Positions 5,123 through 10,455 of a stretch of 10,455 bases of DNA are shown in pieces. The stretch covers positions 1 through 10,455 of the forward strand of contig CAQWMM010000060.1 in assembly GCA_948907985.1 (NCBI GenBank). The letters run 5' to 3'. Positions within the stretch are counted from its first letter, which is position 1. Every line of letters starts with the position of its first letter. The DNA comes from an uncultured Bacillota bacterium. GTDB lineage: Bacteria > Bacillota > Dehalobacteriia > UBA4068 > UBA4997. Below the pieces are notes generated by a model. That model searched no databases and was not told the DNA's origin. It saw only the letters and a list, made by a program, of their open reading frames with translations. Position numbers and translations under genes: made by a program.

Positions 5123-7804
5123 ATGGCGACAGTACGCGGGGCGCTGGCGCTTTATGACGGCATGACACAGCCCTTGCAGAGTATTCACCGGGCGTTAAGC
5201 ATTGTGCTGAATACTTTTCAATCCATGCAGCAGGCGGCGGGCAGGCCGATTGATACGGCCTCTATCCAGCAGGCCAGAGAGGAACTGGCGCGGGCGGCGG
5301 TGGCCTTTAACAATATTGAGGCCAACGCCCAGCGCGCCGGACAGTATCAGGCGGAATTTAACCGGCAGATTCGAGACGGAACTGCCGAGGCTAACCGGCT
5401 GCATAACAGTTTTAGGGGTATTTTGGCGACAATCGGCAGCGTTGCTACTGTGCGAATGGCCGCTAGTTGGGTTATGGAAAATCTGCGGCTTGCCGATGTG
5501 CAGCGCCGGGCCGAGCGGCAGTTAAAAACCGTTCTGCATAATATGGGCGCGCAGGATGTGGAAATTCCGCTAAACGCTAATGCCGATTTGGCGGCCAATA
5601 CGCAAGTAAGCGCGCAGACAGAGGTCGTTACTGATTACGCCACCAAAATAGCCCAGTTGGACAAGCGGGTTTTGGACAACACTCTGGCGCTGGATATAGC
5701 GGGGGCGGTTAACGCTTATGCTGATTTGGCGGCTGGTTTTGATAAGCGGGTATTGGACAATACTTTGGCTTTAGATACGGCGAAGGCGGCGGAAAGTTAC
5801 AATAATTTGGCGGCCAATGTCAATAAACAGGTTTTGAGCAATAATCTGACGCTGGACACTGCCCAAGCGACAGATTGCTACAATGGTTTAGCTGCCAATG
5901 TTGATAGGCAGGCTTTGAACAACACCTTGACGCTGGATACAACCGGTGCGGCCAATAGCTATAACAATTTTGTGGCGCAGACGGCGGACAGGCAGATTAA
6001 TTTAAGCGTGCAGGCCGATTTACAAACCGATACCAGGCAGACAGTCAGCGCCTTTGAGGCGATTAAGGCTAAGGCGGCGGCAATCCAAAGCCAGGGGATG
6101 TTTGGCGATGAGGCCATGATTGCCGGGGCGGCGGAGTTATCCACCTATTTTTCGGATACCGAGGCGATTATGTCGATGATGGACACGCTTTCTAACTATG
6201 CGGCTGGTATGTCGCTGGGGCAGGAGGTGGACAGCCGGCAAATGACCGATTACGCCACCAACCTGGGCAAGATTATGGGCGGTACCTATACCGCTATGTC
6301 GCAAAAGGGCTTTGCGTTCAGCGAAACGCAAAAGGCGATTATTGAGGGGACGGCCACGCAAGCCCAGATTGTGCAGACGCTGGGCGCGGAATATGCCAAT
6401 GCCAGCGCGGATATGCAGGCGGCGGCTGCCATTAATCAGGTTATCGCCGAAAGCTGGGAAAATATGTATGCCGCGATGAGCAACACGCCGCAGGGCAGGA
6501 TTGCCCAGCTGAAAAACTCTTTGGGCGATGTGCGCGAGGTTTTGGGCGATCGGCTCTATCCGGCGGTGCTGCAATTTGTGGCGGCGTTTAGCAGCCATTT
6601 GCCGCAGATAACCGGTATTATGGGCGGATTTGCCAATATTTGCGCTTTCGTGATTATCATTTTATCGCAACTTTTCAATCTGGCGGCCAACGTCGGCGGG
6701 GCGATTGCGGCAAATTGGGATATAGTTGGCCCCTTGGTGTATGGTGCGGCGGCGGCCATGCTGTTTTATCTGGGCGTTACTAAGGGTGTTGAACTGGCAC
6801 ATAAAGGGGCAGAACTGGCGACCAAAGCATATCACGCGGCGGTTAATTTTCTCTCTATTGGTTATGGCGTTTTAACTGGCAATACGGCAGCCGCGTCAGC
6901 AGCAACTTTTACTTTTAATTCGGCGCTTATGGCCTGCCCGATAACCTGGGTGGTTATGGGCTTTATTGCGATTATTGCGATTATTTATACGGCTGTGGGG
7001 GCGATAAACCATTTTACCGGAAGTTCTATTTCAGCTACCGGCCTTATTTGCGGCGCGATTGCAGCCGCCGGGGCATTTATAGGCAATATCTTCATGGCCG
7101 GTCTGGAGCTGATTTTGGGTGTTTTTGCCACCCTTTATAACACGGTTGCCATGTTTGCTAATTTCTTTGGTAATGTGTTTAATGATCCTGTGAGTGCGGT
7201 TGCGCATCTGTTCTTTGATTTGGTGGACAATATTTTATCCTTGCTGCAAACGCTGGCCTCGGCTATTGATATGATTTTTGGCAGTAAGCTGGCCGATAGT
7301 GTGCAGGGCTGGCGCGATAATCTGCGCGGTTGGGTTGATGATAAATTTGGCGCGCAGGTTGAAATTATGGGCAAGTTTAATACCGCCGATTTTCTTTCCG
7401 ATTATCGTTTGGAATACGGCGGCGCGTTTGATTTTGGCTATGATTTTGGTAAAAATCTGGCGAACAAATTTAAGCTGCCCAGCCTGGAAGATTTGTTCCC
7501 GGAAATGCCGTATGACGATTTGCAGGACAAGTTAGACAGTATTTACGCCAGCGCGGAGGATACCGCCGGCAATACAGCTGCTATGCGGGACACTTTGCAG
7601 ATGTCTGATGAGGATTTAAAATGGATGCGGGATATAGCCGAGCGGGAAGCAGTGAACCGCTACACCACGGCGGAAATCGTGGTAAATATGGGCGGCATAA
7701 CCAACCAGGTCAGCAAAATGGACGATTTGGACGACATTTTCGATTATATGCTGGACGGCATAAACCAAGCTGCCGAAATCAGCGCGGAGGGGATACACAT
7801 ATGA
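5123..7804 (+). CDS. xkdO: Phage tail tape measure protein (XkdO-like)
   Basis: An 893-residue tape measure protein, which sets tail length and is ejected ahead of the DNA. I chose ATG 5123 (MATVRGALALYDGMTQPLQS) because of the ideal AGGAGG. Domain order: an N-terminal helical part; residues about 181-288 with four 27-residue tandem repeats; residues about 290-490 resembling the phage tail minor/tape measure region (QSQGMFGDEAMIAGAAELST, QMTDYATNLGKIMGG, NTPQGRIAQLKNSLGDVREV, GDRLYPAVLQF); a hydrophobic region at about 495-685 with at least three likely membrane segments (around ICAFVIIILSQLF, PITWVVMGFIAIIAIIYTAV and AAAGAFIGNIFMAGLELILG); and a polar C-terminus with FGYDFGKNLANKFKLPSLED. 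Hydrophobic segments in tape measures are thought to help cross the host membrane. At roughly 1.5 angstrom per residue the tail would be about 130 nm (estimate). Confidence 0.9.
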   Translation: MATVRGALALYDGMTQPLQSIHRALSIVLNTFQSMQQAAGRPIDTASIQQAREELARAAVAFNNIEANAQRAGQYQAEFNRQIRDGTAEANRLHNSFRGILATIGSVATVRMAASWVMENLRLADVQRRAERQLKTVLHNMGAQDVEIPLNANADLAANTQVSAQTEVVTDYATKIAQLDKRVLDNTLALDIAGAVNAYADLAAGFDKRVLDNTLALDTAKAAESYNNLAANVNKQVLSNNLTLDTAQATDCYNGLAANVDRQALNNTLTLDTTGAANSYNNFVAQTADRQINLSVQADLQTDTRQTVSAFEAIKAKAAAIQSQGMFGDEAMIAGAAELSTYFSDTEAIMSMMDTLSNYAAGMSLGQEVDSRQMTDYATNLGKIMGGTYTAMSQKGFAFSETQKAIIEGTATQAQIVQTLGAEYANASADMQAAAAINQVIAESWENMYAAMSNTPQGRIAQLKNSLGDVREVLGDRLYPAVLQFVAAFSSHLPQITGIMGGFANICAFVIIILSQLFNLAANVGGAIAANWDIVGPLVYGAAAAMLFYLGVTKGVELAHKGAELATKAYHAAVNFLSIGYGVLTGNTAAASAATFTFNSALMACPITWVVMGFIAIIAIIYTAVGAINHFTGSSISATGLICGAIAAAGAFIGNIFMAGLELILGVFATLYNTVAMFANFFGNVFNDPVSAVAHLFFDLVDNILSLLQTLASAIDMIFGSKLADSVQGWRDNLRGWVDDKFGAQVEIMGKFNTADFLSDYRLEYGGAFDFGYDFGKNLANKFKLPSLEDLFPEMPYDDLQDKLDSIYASAEDTAGNTAAMRDTLQMSDEDLKWMRDIAEREAVNRYTTAEIVVNMGGITNQVSKMDDLDDIFDYMLDGINQAAEISAEGIHI
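5663..5986 (+). repeat. Four tandem 81-bp (27-residue) repeats inside the tape measure gene
   Basis: Units at 5663-5743, 5744-5824, 5825-5905 and 5906-5986 follow one another without gaps. They begin KRVLDNTLALD, KRVLDNTLALD, KQVLSNNLTLD and RQALNNTLTLD, and each has a Tyr at unit position 19 followed by a helix-like segment such as YNNLAANV. Units 1 and 2 match at 17 of 27 residues and about 55 of 81 bases, with many synonymous changes, so the duplication is not recent. A degenerate partial copy seems to precede (SAQTEVVTDYATKIAQLD), and DRQINLSVQADL after unit 4 looks like the start of another. Confidence 0.88.
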
Positions 7805-7899
7805 AGTACAAAGCAGTTGAGGCTAGGGCCGCGACCGTAGGGAGTCCAGCGAGCCCCGGAGGGGCGAGCAGGAAGGGGGGTGCATATCTAGGTGTATGA
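7801..7899 (+). CDS. Mini-ORF between tape measure and xkdP, function unknown
   Basis: A 32-codon open frame (MKYKAVEARAATVGSPASPG then GASRKGGAYLGV). I do not recognise it. In its favour, GGAGGGG at 7786-7792 stands 8 bases before the ATG, the ATG overlaps the tape measure stop (ATGA), and its own TGA overlaps the GTG start of the next gene. Translation through it could therefore couple the tape measure to xkdP. Against it, about a third of it is the 36-bp GC-rich repeat also found at 8186-8221, it has no recognisable fold, and PBSX has no gene I know of here. It may be an expressed small protein, a coupling leader, or just what is left after the repeat entered an intergenic gap. Confidence 0.35.
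   Translation: MKYKAVEARAATVGSPASPGGASRKGGAYLGV
7831..7866 (+). repeat. 36-bp GC-rich repeat, copy 1
   Basis: It starts GCGACCG, contains GGGAGTCCAGC, and ends in the small hairpin GCCCC-GGA-GGGGC (7853-7865). It matches 8186-8221 at 34 of 36 bases. It lies between the tape measure and xkdP genes, inside the mini-ORF, where it reads ATVGSPASPGGA. Confidence 0.8.
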
Positions 7900-8473
7900 C
7901 TTTTATCTGGACGGTTTACTGCTGCCGGTGCCGCCGGAGCAGCTGAAAATGAGCATAGCCAACCAGAACAGCACTTACATTTTAATCGACCAGGGGGAAA
8001 TCAACCTGCTAAAGCGCGCTGGGCTGACGGAAATTGAGTTTGAATGTTTGCTGCCGCAGGTGAAATATCCTGCGGCGGTTTACGCGGGCGGTTTTCAGCC
8101 GGCGACCTACTATCTGGCGCATTTGGAGCTGCTGAAAGTTAGCCGCAAACCGTTCCAGTTCATTGTGTCCCGGGCTATGCCGTCGGCGACCGGAGGGAGT
8201 CCAGCAAGCCCCGGAGGGGCGGCGCTGGGGCGGGTGCTTTTCAGCAATAATATCAAGGTGAGCCTTGAGGATTACACCATCACCGAGAGCGCCAAAAACG
8301 GCTTTGATTTAATGGTGAAAATCCGCCTAAAACAGTACCGGGATTATGGCACCCAGACGGTGCAGCTAAGCCAGAATGAAAGCGGCGACACATTAATGGG
8401 TATAAGCGGCAGCCAGGCAGCGGATAGCGCGCCGGAGCCAAGCGAGCAAAGGAGGGCAATGTGGCGGCAGTAA
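7892..8473 (+). CDS. xkdP: XkdP-like baseplate/tail protein with truncated LysM
   Basis: A 193-residue protein matching the N-terminal domain of XkdP/YqbP proteins, which sit between the tape measure and the hub gene and take part in baseplate hub assembly. Family-like stretches: MYDFYLDGLLLPVPPEQLKM, QGEINLLKRAGLTEIEFECL, KPFQFIVSR and VLFSNNIKVSLEDYTITESA. Start is GTG 7892; the G-rich stretch at 7871-7880 is 11 bases upstream, a little far, and coupling from the overlapping mini-ORF is possible. Two oddities stand out. Residues about 99-111 (ATGGSPASPGGAA) come from an in-frame repeat inserted where relatives join P-S-G directly to the LF strand. Also, relatives usually end in a full LysM domain of about 45-50 residues, whereas here only SGDTLMGIS (residues 164-172), resembling a LysM start, is followed by about 20 unrelated polar residues. 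Confidence 0.8.
   Translation: MYDFYLDGLLLPVPPEQLKMSIANQNSTYILIDQGEINLLKRAGLTEIEFECLLPQVKYPAAVYAGGFQPATYYLAHLELLKVSRKPFQFIVSRAMPSATGGSPASPGGAALGRVLFSNNIKVSLEDYTITESAKNGFDLMVKIRLKQYRDYGTQTVQLSQNESGDTLMGISGSQAADSAPEPSEQRRAMWRQ
8186..8221 (+). repeat. 36-bp GC-rich repeat, copy 2, in frame within xkdP
   Basis: It differs from copy 1 at two bases and carries the same hairpin GCCCC-GGA-GGGGC (8208-8220). It is read in the same phase as copy 1, giving ATGGSPASPGGA, and appears to add about 13 residues to a loop of the XkdP-like protein without breaking the frame. Confidence 0.8.
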
Positions 8474-9438
8474 CATTGATGATAACCAATGAGAAAGGTT
8501 TAAGCTTTTTTCCGCCGGCGCTGGAGGGAATCCAGCTTGAGAGTAGCCGCCGAGGTTCGCCGGCGACGCTGAAATTTACGGTGTTGAAAGATGAGGCTAT
8601 GGCCGATTTGGGCGGCTTTGCCGAGGGTTCGGCGGTAACGCTGGAGGTAGACGGCAGGCAGCTTTTCTATGGCTTTATCTTTGTAAAAAGGCGGGACAAG
8701 GCCGGAGCGATTGAGTGTACGGCCTACGACCAGATCCGCTATTTGAAAAATAAGGATATATTGTCATATAAAAACATTACGGCCTCTGATGTGGTGCGCC
8801 TGATTGCCGATGATAAAAAGCTGAAATTGGGCGAGATTGAGCCGACCGGCTATGTGATACCGTTCCGCAGTGAGGAAAATATAACCCTGCTGGATATGAT
8901 TGAAAACGCGCTGGATTTGGAATTGAGCCATAAGGGGCAGATGTTCGTGCTCTATGACGATTATGGCAAGCTGACGCTGAAAAACATCGCCAATATGCAG
9001 GTGGATATACTCATCAATGCGGCGGAAGCCGAAAACTTCGACTATACCAGCAGCATTGACGAGCAGACGTATAACCAGATTAAGTTGTCATATCCGAACC
9101 GGGATACCGGCAAATGGGCAAGCTATATTGCCAAAGACGGCGGGCATATCAACCTGTGGGGGCTGCTGCAATATTTCGATACTTTGCAGGAAAAAGAAAA
9201 CGGCCAGGCCAAGGCGGAGGCGCTGCTGAAACTGTATAACAGCAAAACGCGGCGTCTAAAGATAAAAAATGCCCTGGGGGACGTGCGGGTGCGCGCCGGC
9301 TGCCTGGTGGGCGTGGCGCTGGATTTGGGGGATATTATCGCCAACAGCTATCTGCTGGTGGAAAGCGTCTGCCACCGGTTTGGCGAGGGCGAGCATTTTA
9401 TGGATCTGACATTAAGAGGCGGTAATTTTATAATTTAA
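8461..9438 (+). CDS. xkdQ: XkdQ-like baseplate hub protein (late control D family)
   Basis: A 325-residue hub protein of the XkdQ / phage late control gene D type, which forms the trimeric hub at the tube's tip. Start is GTG 8461, with AAAGGAGG (8448-8455) 5 bases upstream; it overlaps the end of xkdP by 13 bases in another frame. The start MAAVTLMITNEKG matches relatives. Family-like stretches in order: LEGIQLESSRRGSPATLKFT (first barrel), AVTLEVDGRQLFYGFIFVKR, then ECTAYDQIRYLKNKDILSYK, ASDVVRLIADDKKLKLGEIE, YDDYGKLTLKNIANM and DYTSSIDEQTYNQIKLSYPN. The C-terminal part ends LLVESVCHRFGEGEHFMDLT. No peptidase or lysozyme domain is visible within it, so any wall-degrading activity would be elsewhere. 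Length is normal for the family. Confidence 0.9.
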   Translation: MAAVTLMITNEKGLSFFPPALEGIQLESSRRGSPATLKFTVLKDEAMADLGGFAEGSAVTLEVDGRQLFYGFIFVKRRDKAGAIECTAYDQIRYLKNKDILSYKNITASDVVRLIADDKKLKLGEIEPTGYVIPFRSEENITLLDMIENALDLELSHKGQMFVLYDDYGKLTLKNIANMQVDILINAAEAENFDYTSSIDEQTYNQIKLSYPNRDTGKWASYIAKDGGHINLWGLLQYFDTLQEKENGQAKAEALLKLYNSKTRRLKIKNALGDVRVRAGCLVGVALDLGDIIANSYLLVESVCHRFGEGEHFMDLTLRGGNFII

Positions 9439-9452
9439 TACTGAATATGCCG

Positions 9453-9481
9453 TTGCGACAGTTTGCCAATTTAGATATTAT
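9453..9481 (+). promoter_or_regulatory. Possible sigma-A-type promoter in the gap before xkdR
   Basis: TTGCGA (9453-9458) and TATTAT (9476-9481) are separated by 17 bases, the ideal spacing; the -35 box matches the consensus at 4 of 6 bases and the -10 box at 5 of 6. It lies in the only sizeable gap of the operon (9439-9502), which is more A+T-rich than its surroundings. Expression of late genes normally comes from one upstream promoter, so this may be chance. Confidence 0.3.
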
Positions 9482-9502
9482 AACTGTTTCGTTGGAATAG
9501 AG

Positions 9503-9922
9503 GTGAAAAAAACGGCTGATTATGGAGAGTTTTTGCAGTTAATGAAAAGAGCGGCGGTTGAGGCGGTGGCGGCAGGCAAACCGGCGGCCTTGTGTTATGG
9601 GACGGTGGAGGCGGCGGAGCCGCTGCAAATTATGACCGACCAAAAACTGCCGCTGTATGCGGAACAGCTGGAACTGACTAGAGCGGTGCAGGATTATTGG
9701 CTGGATGTGGAAATCAACACGCAGAGCGAGGATAAGAGCGGCGGGGGCGGTTATGCGGAATTTGCCGCCCATAAGCACGCCGTCAAGGGGCGCAAAAAGC
9801 TGCGCGTCTATAACGGCTTGCAGGCGGGGGAGCGGGTGCTGCTGCTGCGCTGGCCGGGCGGGCAAAAGTTTCTGGTGCTGGACAGGGTGTCGCCGACAAT
9901 TACTAAGGGGGATTGGCAATGA
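9503..9922 (+). CDS. xkdR: XkdR-like baseplate protein (DUF2577)
   Basis: A 139-residue protein of the DUF2577 / XkdR type, a small oligonucleotide-binding-fold-like component of the baseplate hub in PBSX-type phages. Visible marks: the N-terminal helix FLQLMKRAAVEAVAAGKPA followed by the strand ALCYGTVEAAEPLQI and QKLPLYAEQLELTRAVQDYW, then a conserved-looking centre with a His cluster (FAAHKHAVKGRKKLRVYNG), and the ending LQAGERVLLLRWPGGQKFLV followed by LDRV. Start GTG 9503 is the least certain in the window: only a weak GGAATAG stands upstream, but the next Met (9542) would remove part of the first helix. Its TGA overlaps the next ATG. Confidence 0.85.
   Translation: MKKTADYGEFLQLMKRAAVEAVAAGKPAALCYGTVEAAEPLQIMTDQKLPLYAEQLELTRAVQDYWLDVEINTQSEDKSGGGGYAEFAAHKHAVKGRKKLRVYNGLQAGERVLLLRWPGGQKFLVLDRVSPTITKGDWQ
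9905..9911 (+). promoter_or_regulatory. Ribosome binding site of xkdS
   Basis: AAGGGGG stands 7 bases before ATG 9919, inside the end of xkdR. It selects this start over the TTG at 9913. Confidence 0.65.
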
Positions 9923-10329
9923 TTCCGAGCGTTACGCCGCTGCTGAACAGCGGGCTAAAAATTGCCGAGCAGCCGACTTTGACCTGGGGGTTGAATTTAC
10001 AGGAGGGGGACGACCGGGTGCGCGGCCAGACGGACAACTTGGCGGCCATGCGGCAGGCGGTTTACAAAATCATCAACACCGAGCGTTACAACTACCTTAT
10101 CTATTCCTACGCCTACGGCGTGGAGCTGGCCGACCTGTTCGGGCAGCCGGTTTCCTTTGTTTGCCCGGAGATTGAGCGGCGCATCACCGAGGCCCTGCTG
10201 GCTGACAGCCGGATAATCGGGGTGAGCGGTTTTGTGTTCGATTTGCCGCGCCGGGGCGTTGTTCACGTCAGTTTTGCGGTGCAGACGGTTTTCGGCGAAC
10301 TTACGGCGGAAAAAGAGGTGAATTACTGA
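9919..10329 (+). CDS. xkdS: XkdS-like baseplate wedge protein (DUF2634, gp25-like)
   Basis: A 136-residue protein of the DUF2634 / XkdS type, related to the gp25-like wedge proteins that help link the hub to the sheath. It begins MIPSVTPLLNSGLKI at ATG 9919, overlapping the previous stop (ATGA). Family-like stretches: TLTWGLNLQEGDDRVRGQTD, AAMRQAVYKIINTERYNYLI, YSYAYGVELADLFGQP and ERRITEALLADSRIIGVSGF. The run of helix, ERYNY loop and YGVEL strand followed by an ERRI-type helix is characteristic of gp25-like folds. The position directly before the baseplate J gene is standard. The stop overlaps the next start (TGATG with ATG at 10329). Confidence 0.88.
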   Translation: MIPSVTPLLNSGLKIAEQPTLTWGLNLQEGDDRVRGQTDNLAAMRQAVYKIINTERYNYLIYSYAYGVELADLFGQPVSFVCPEIERRITEALLADSRIIGVSGFVFDLPRRGVVHVSFAVQTVFGELTAEKEVNY

Positions 10330-10455
10330 TGTTTGAAGATAAAAGCTACCCGGCGTTAATGCAAAGCGCCCTGGCCAGACTACCGGCCAGTATGGATAAA
10401 CGGGAGGGCTCTATGCTTTGGGACGGGGTGGCCCCGGCGATGGCCGAGGTGGCGC
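10329..10455 (+). CDS. xkdT: Baseplate J-like protein (XkdT-like), 3' partial
   Basis: Only the first 42 codons are present before the window ends: MFEDKSYPALMQSALARLPA, then SMDKREGSMLWDGVAPAMAE and VA. The opening F/Y-ED-K-x-Y and the motif DKREGSMLWDGVAPAMAE are characteristic of baseplate J-type proteins (XkdT, related to P2 gpJ and T4 gp6), which form the wedge ring that triggers sheath contraction. The ATG overlaps the xkdS stop by one base, with AGAGGTGA upstream (10315-10322) as a plausible ribosome binding site. The remainder of the protein, normally several hundred residues, cannot be judged. Confidence 0.85.
   Translation, partial: MFEDKSYPALMQSALARLPASMDKREGSMLWDGVAPAMAEVA

Noticed and set aside
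4490..5188. A 232-codon open frame on the - strand.
   Set aside because: It is antisense to the chaperone, its extension and the tape measure start, all of which match known families. Long antisense frames are expected with this GC-rich codon use.
6137..6598. A 153-codon open frame on the - strand opposite the tape measure.
   Set aside because: Its His/Arg-rich composition is typical of the reverse of a real gene, and the + strand frame encodes a convincing tape measure domain.
8523..8537. A third possible copy of the GC-rich repeat: GGAGGGAATCCAGC resembles GGAGGGAGTCCAGC.
   Set aside because: Only about 14 bases are similar, the hairpin half is missing, and the bases encode LEGIQL, a normal part of the XkdQ family. 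Chance similarity is more likely.
9705..10175. A 156-codon + strand frame overlapping xkdR and xkdS.
   Set aside because: It is rich in Arg, Cys and Trp, typical of an out-of-frame reading, and it conflicts with two well-supported baseplate genes.

Overview
This window is a stretch of a contractile-tailed (myovirus-type) prophage or phage genome. It runs from the end of the major capsid gene through the head-tail joining genes, tail sheath, tail tube, tail assembly chaperone, tape measure and baseplate hub, to the first codons of the baseplate J gene. Every supported gene is on the + strand. Genes are packed with 1-13 base overlaps or short gaps, as in one late operon. Gene order and protein character match the PBSX/skin-element (xkd/yqb) morphogenesis module of Bacillus subtilis and its many relatives in Bacillota. 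Strong purine-rich ribosome binding sites (AGGAGG, AAGGGGG) and a G+C content that looks slightly above one half by eye suggest a Bacillota host, perhaps a Clostridia or Negativicutes member. No host gene is present, so the genus cannot be fixed.

Layout. 1-953: major capsid protein, 5' end cut off by the window. 953-2642: four small connector/completion proteins (gp6-like connector, XkdH-like, HK97 gp10-like XkdI, XkdJ-like tail terminator). 2649-3983: tail sheath (XkdK). 3996-4466: tail tube (XkdM). 4484-4909: assembly chaperone (XkdN), with a second overlapping -1 frame (4894-5118) reachable by ribosomal frameshifting on an A AAA AAC heptamer. 5123-7804: tape measure (XkdO) with a four-copy 27-residue tandem repeat. 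7801-7899: an odd mini-ORF. 7892-8473: XkdP-like protein lacking a complete LysM domain. 8461-9438: XkdQ baseplate hub. 9439-9502: the only sizeable gap, with a possible promoter. 9503-9922: XkdR (DUF2577). 9919-10329: XkdS (DUF2634). 10329-10455: start of the baseplate J protein XkdT.

How the parts work together. Capsid and connector proteins form the head and its neck. The terminator caps the tail. The tube polymerises on the hub/baseplate (XkdP, Q, R, S, T), guided by the tape measure, which the XkdN chaperone and its frameshifted form keep soluble. The sheath then assembles around the tube and contracts at infection. Because a capsid gene is present, this looks like a phage or prophage rather than a tail-only bacteriocin, although a defective PBSX-like particle cannot be excluded.

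The module is well known; I see no new defence, toxin or regulatory system. The points worth a second look are the frameshift signal, the tape-measure repeats whose period matches about one tail-tube ring, a 36-bp GC-rich repeat found twice (once in frame inside xkdP, once inside the mini-ORF), and a LysM remnant at the end of xkdP. Several starts were placed downstream of the longest open frame because of clear ribosome binding sites (1356, 3996, 5123, 9919).
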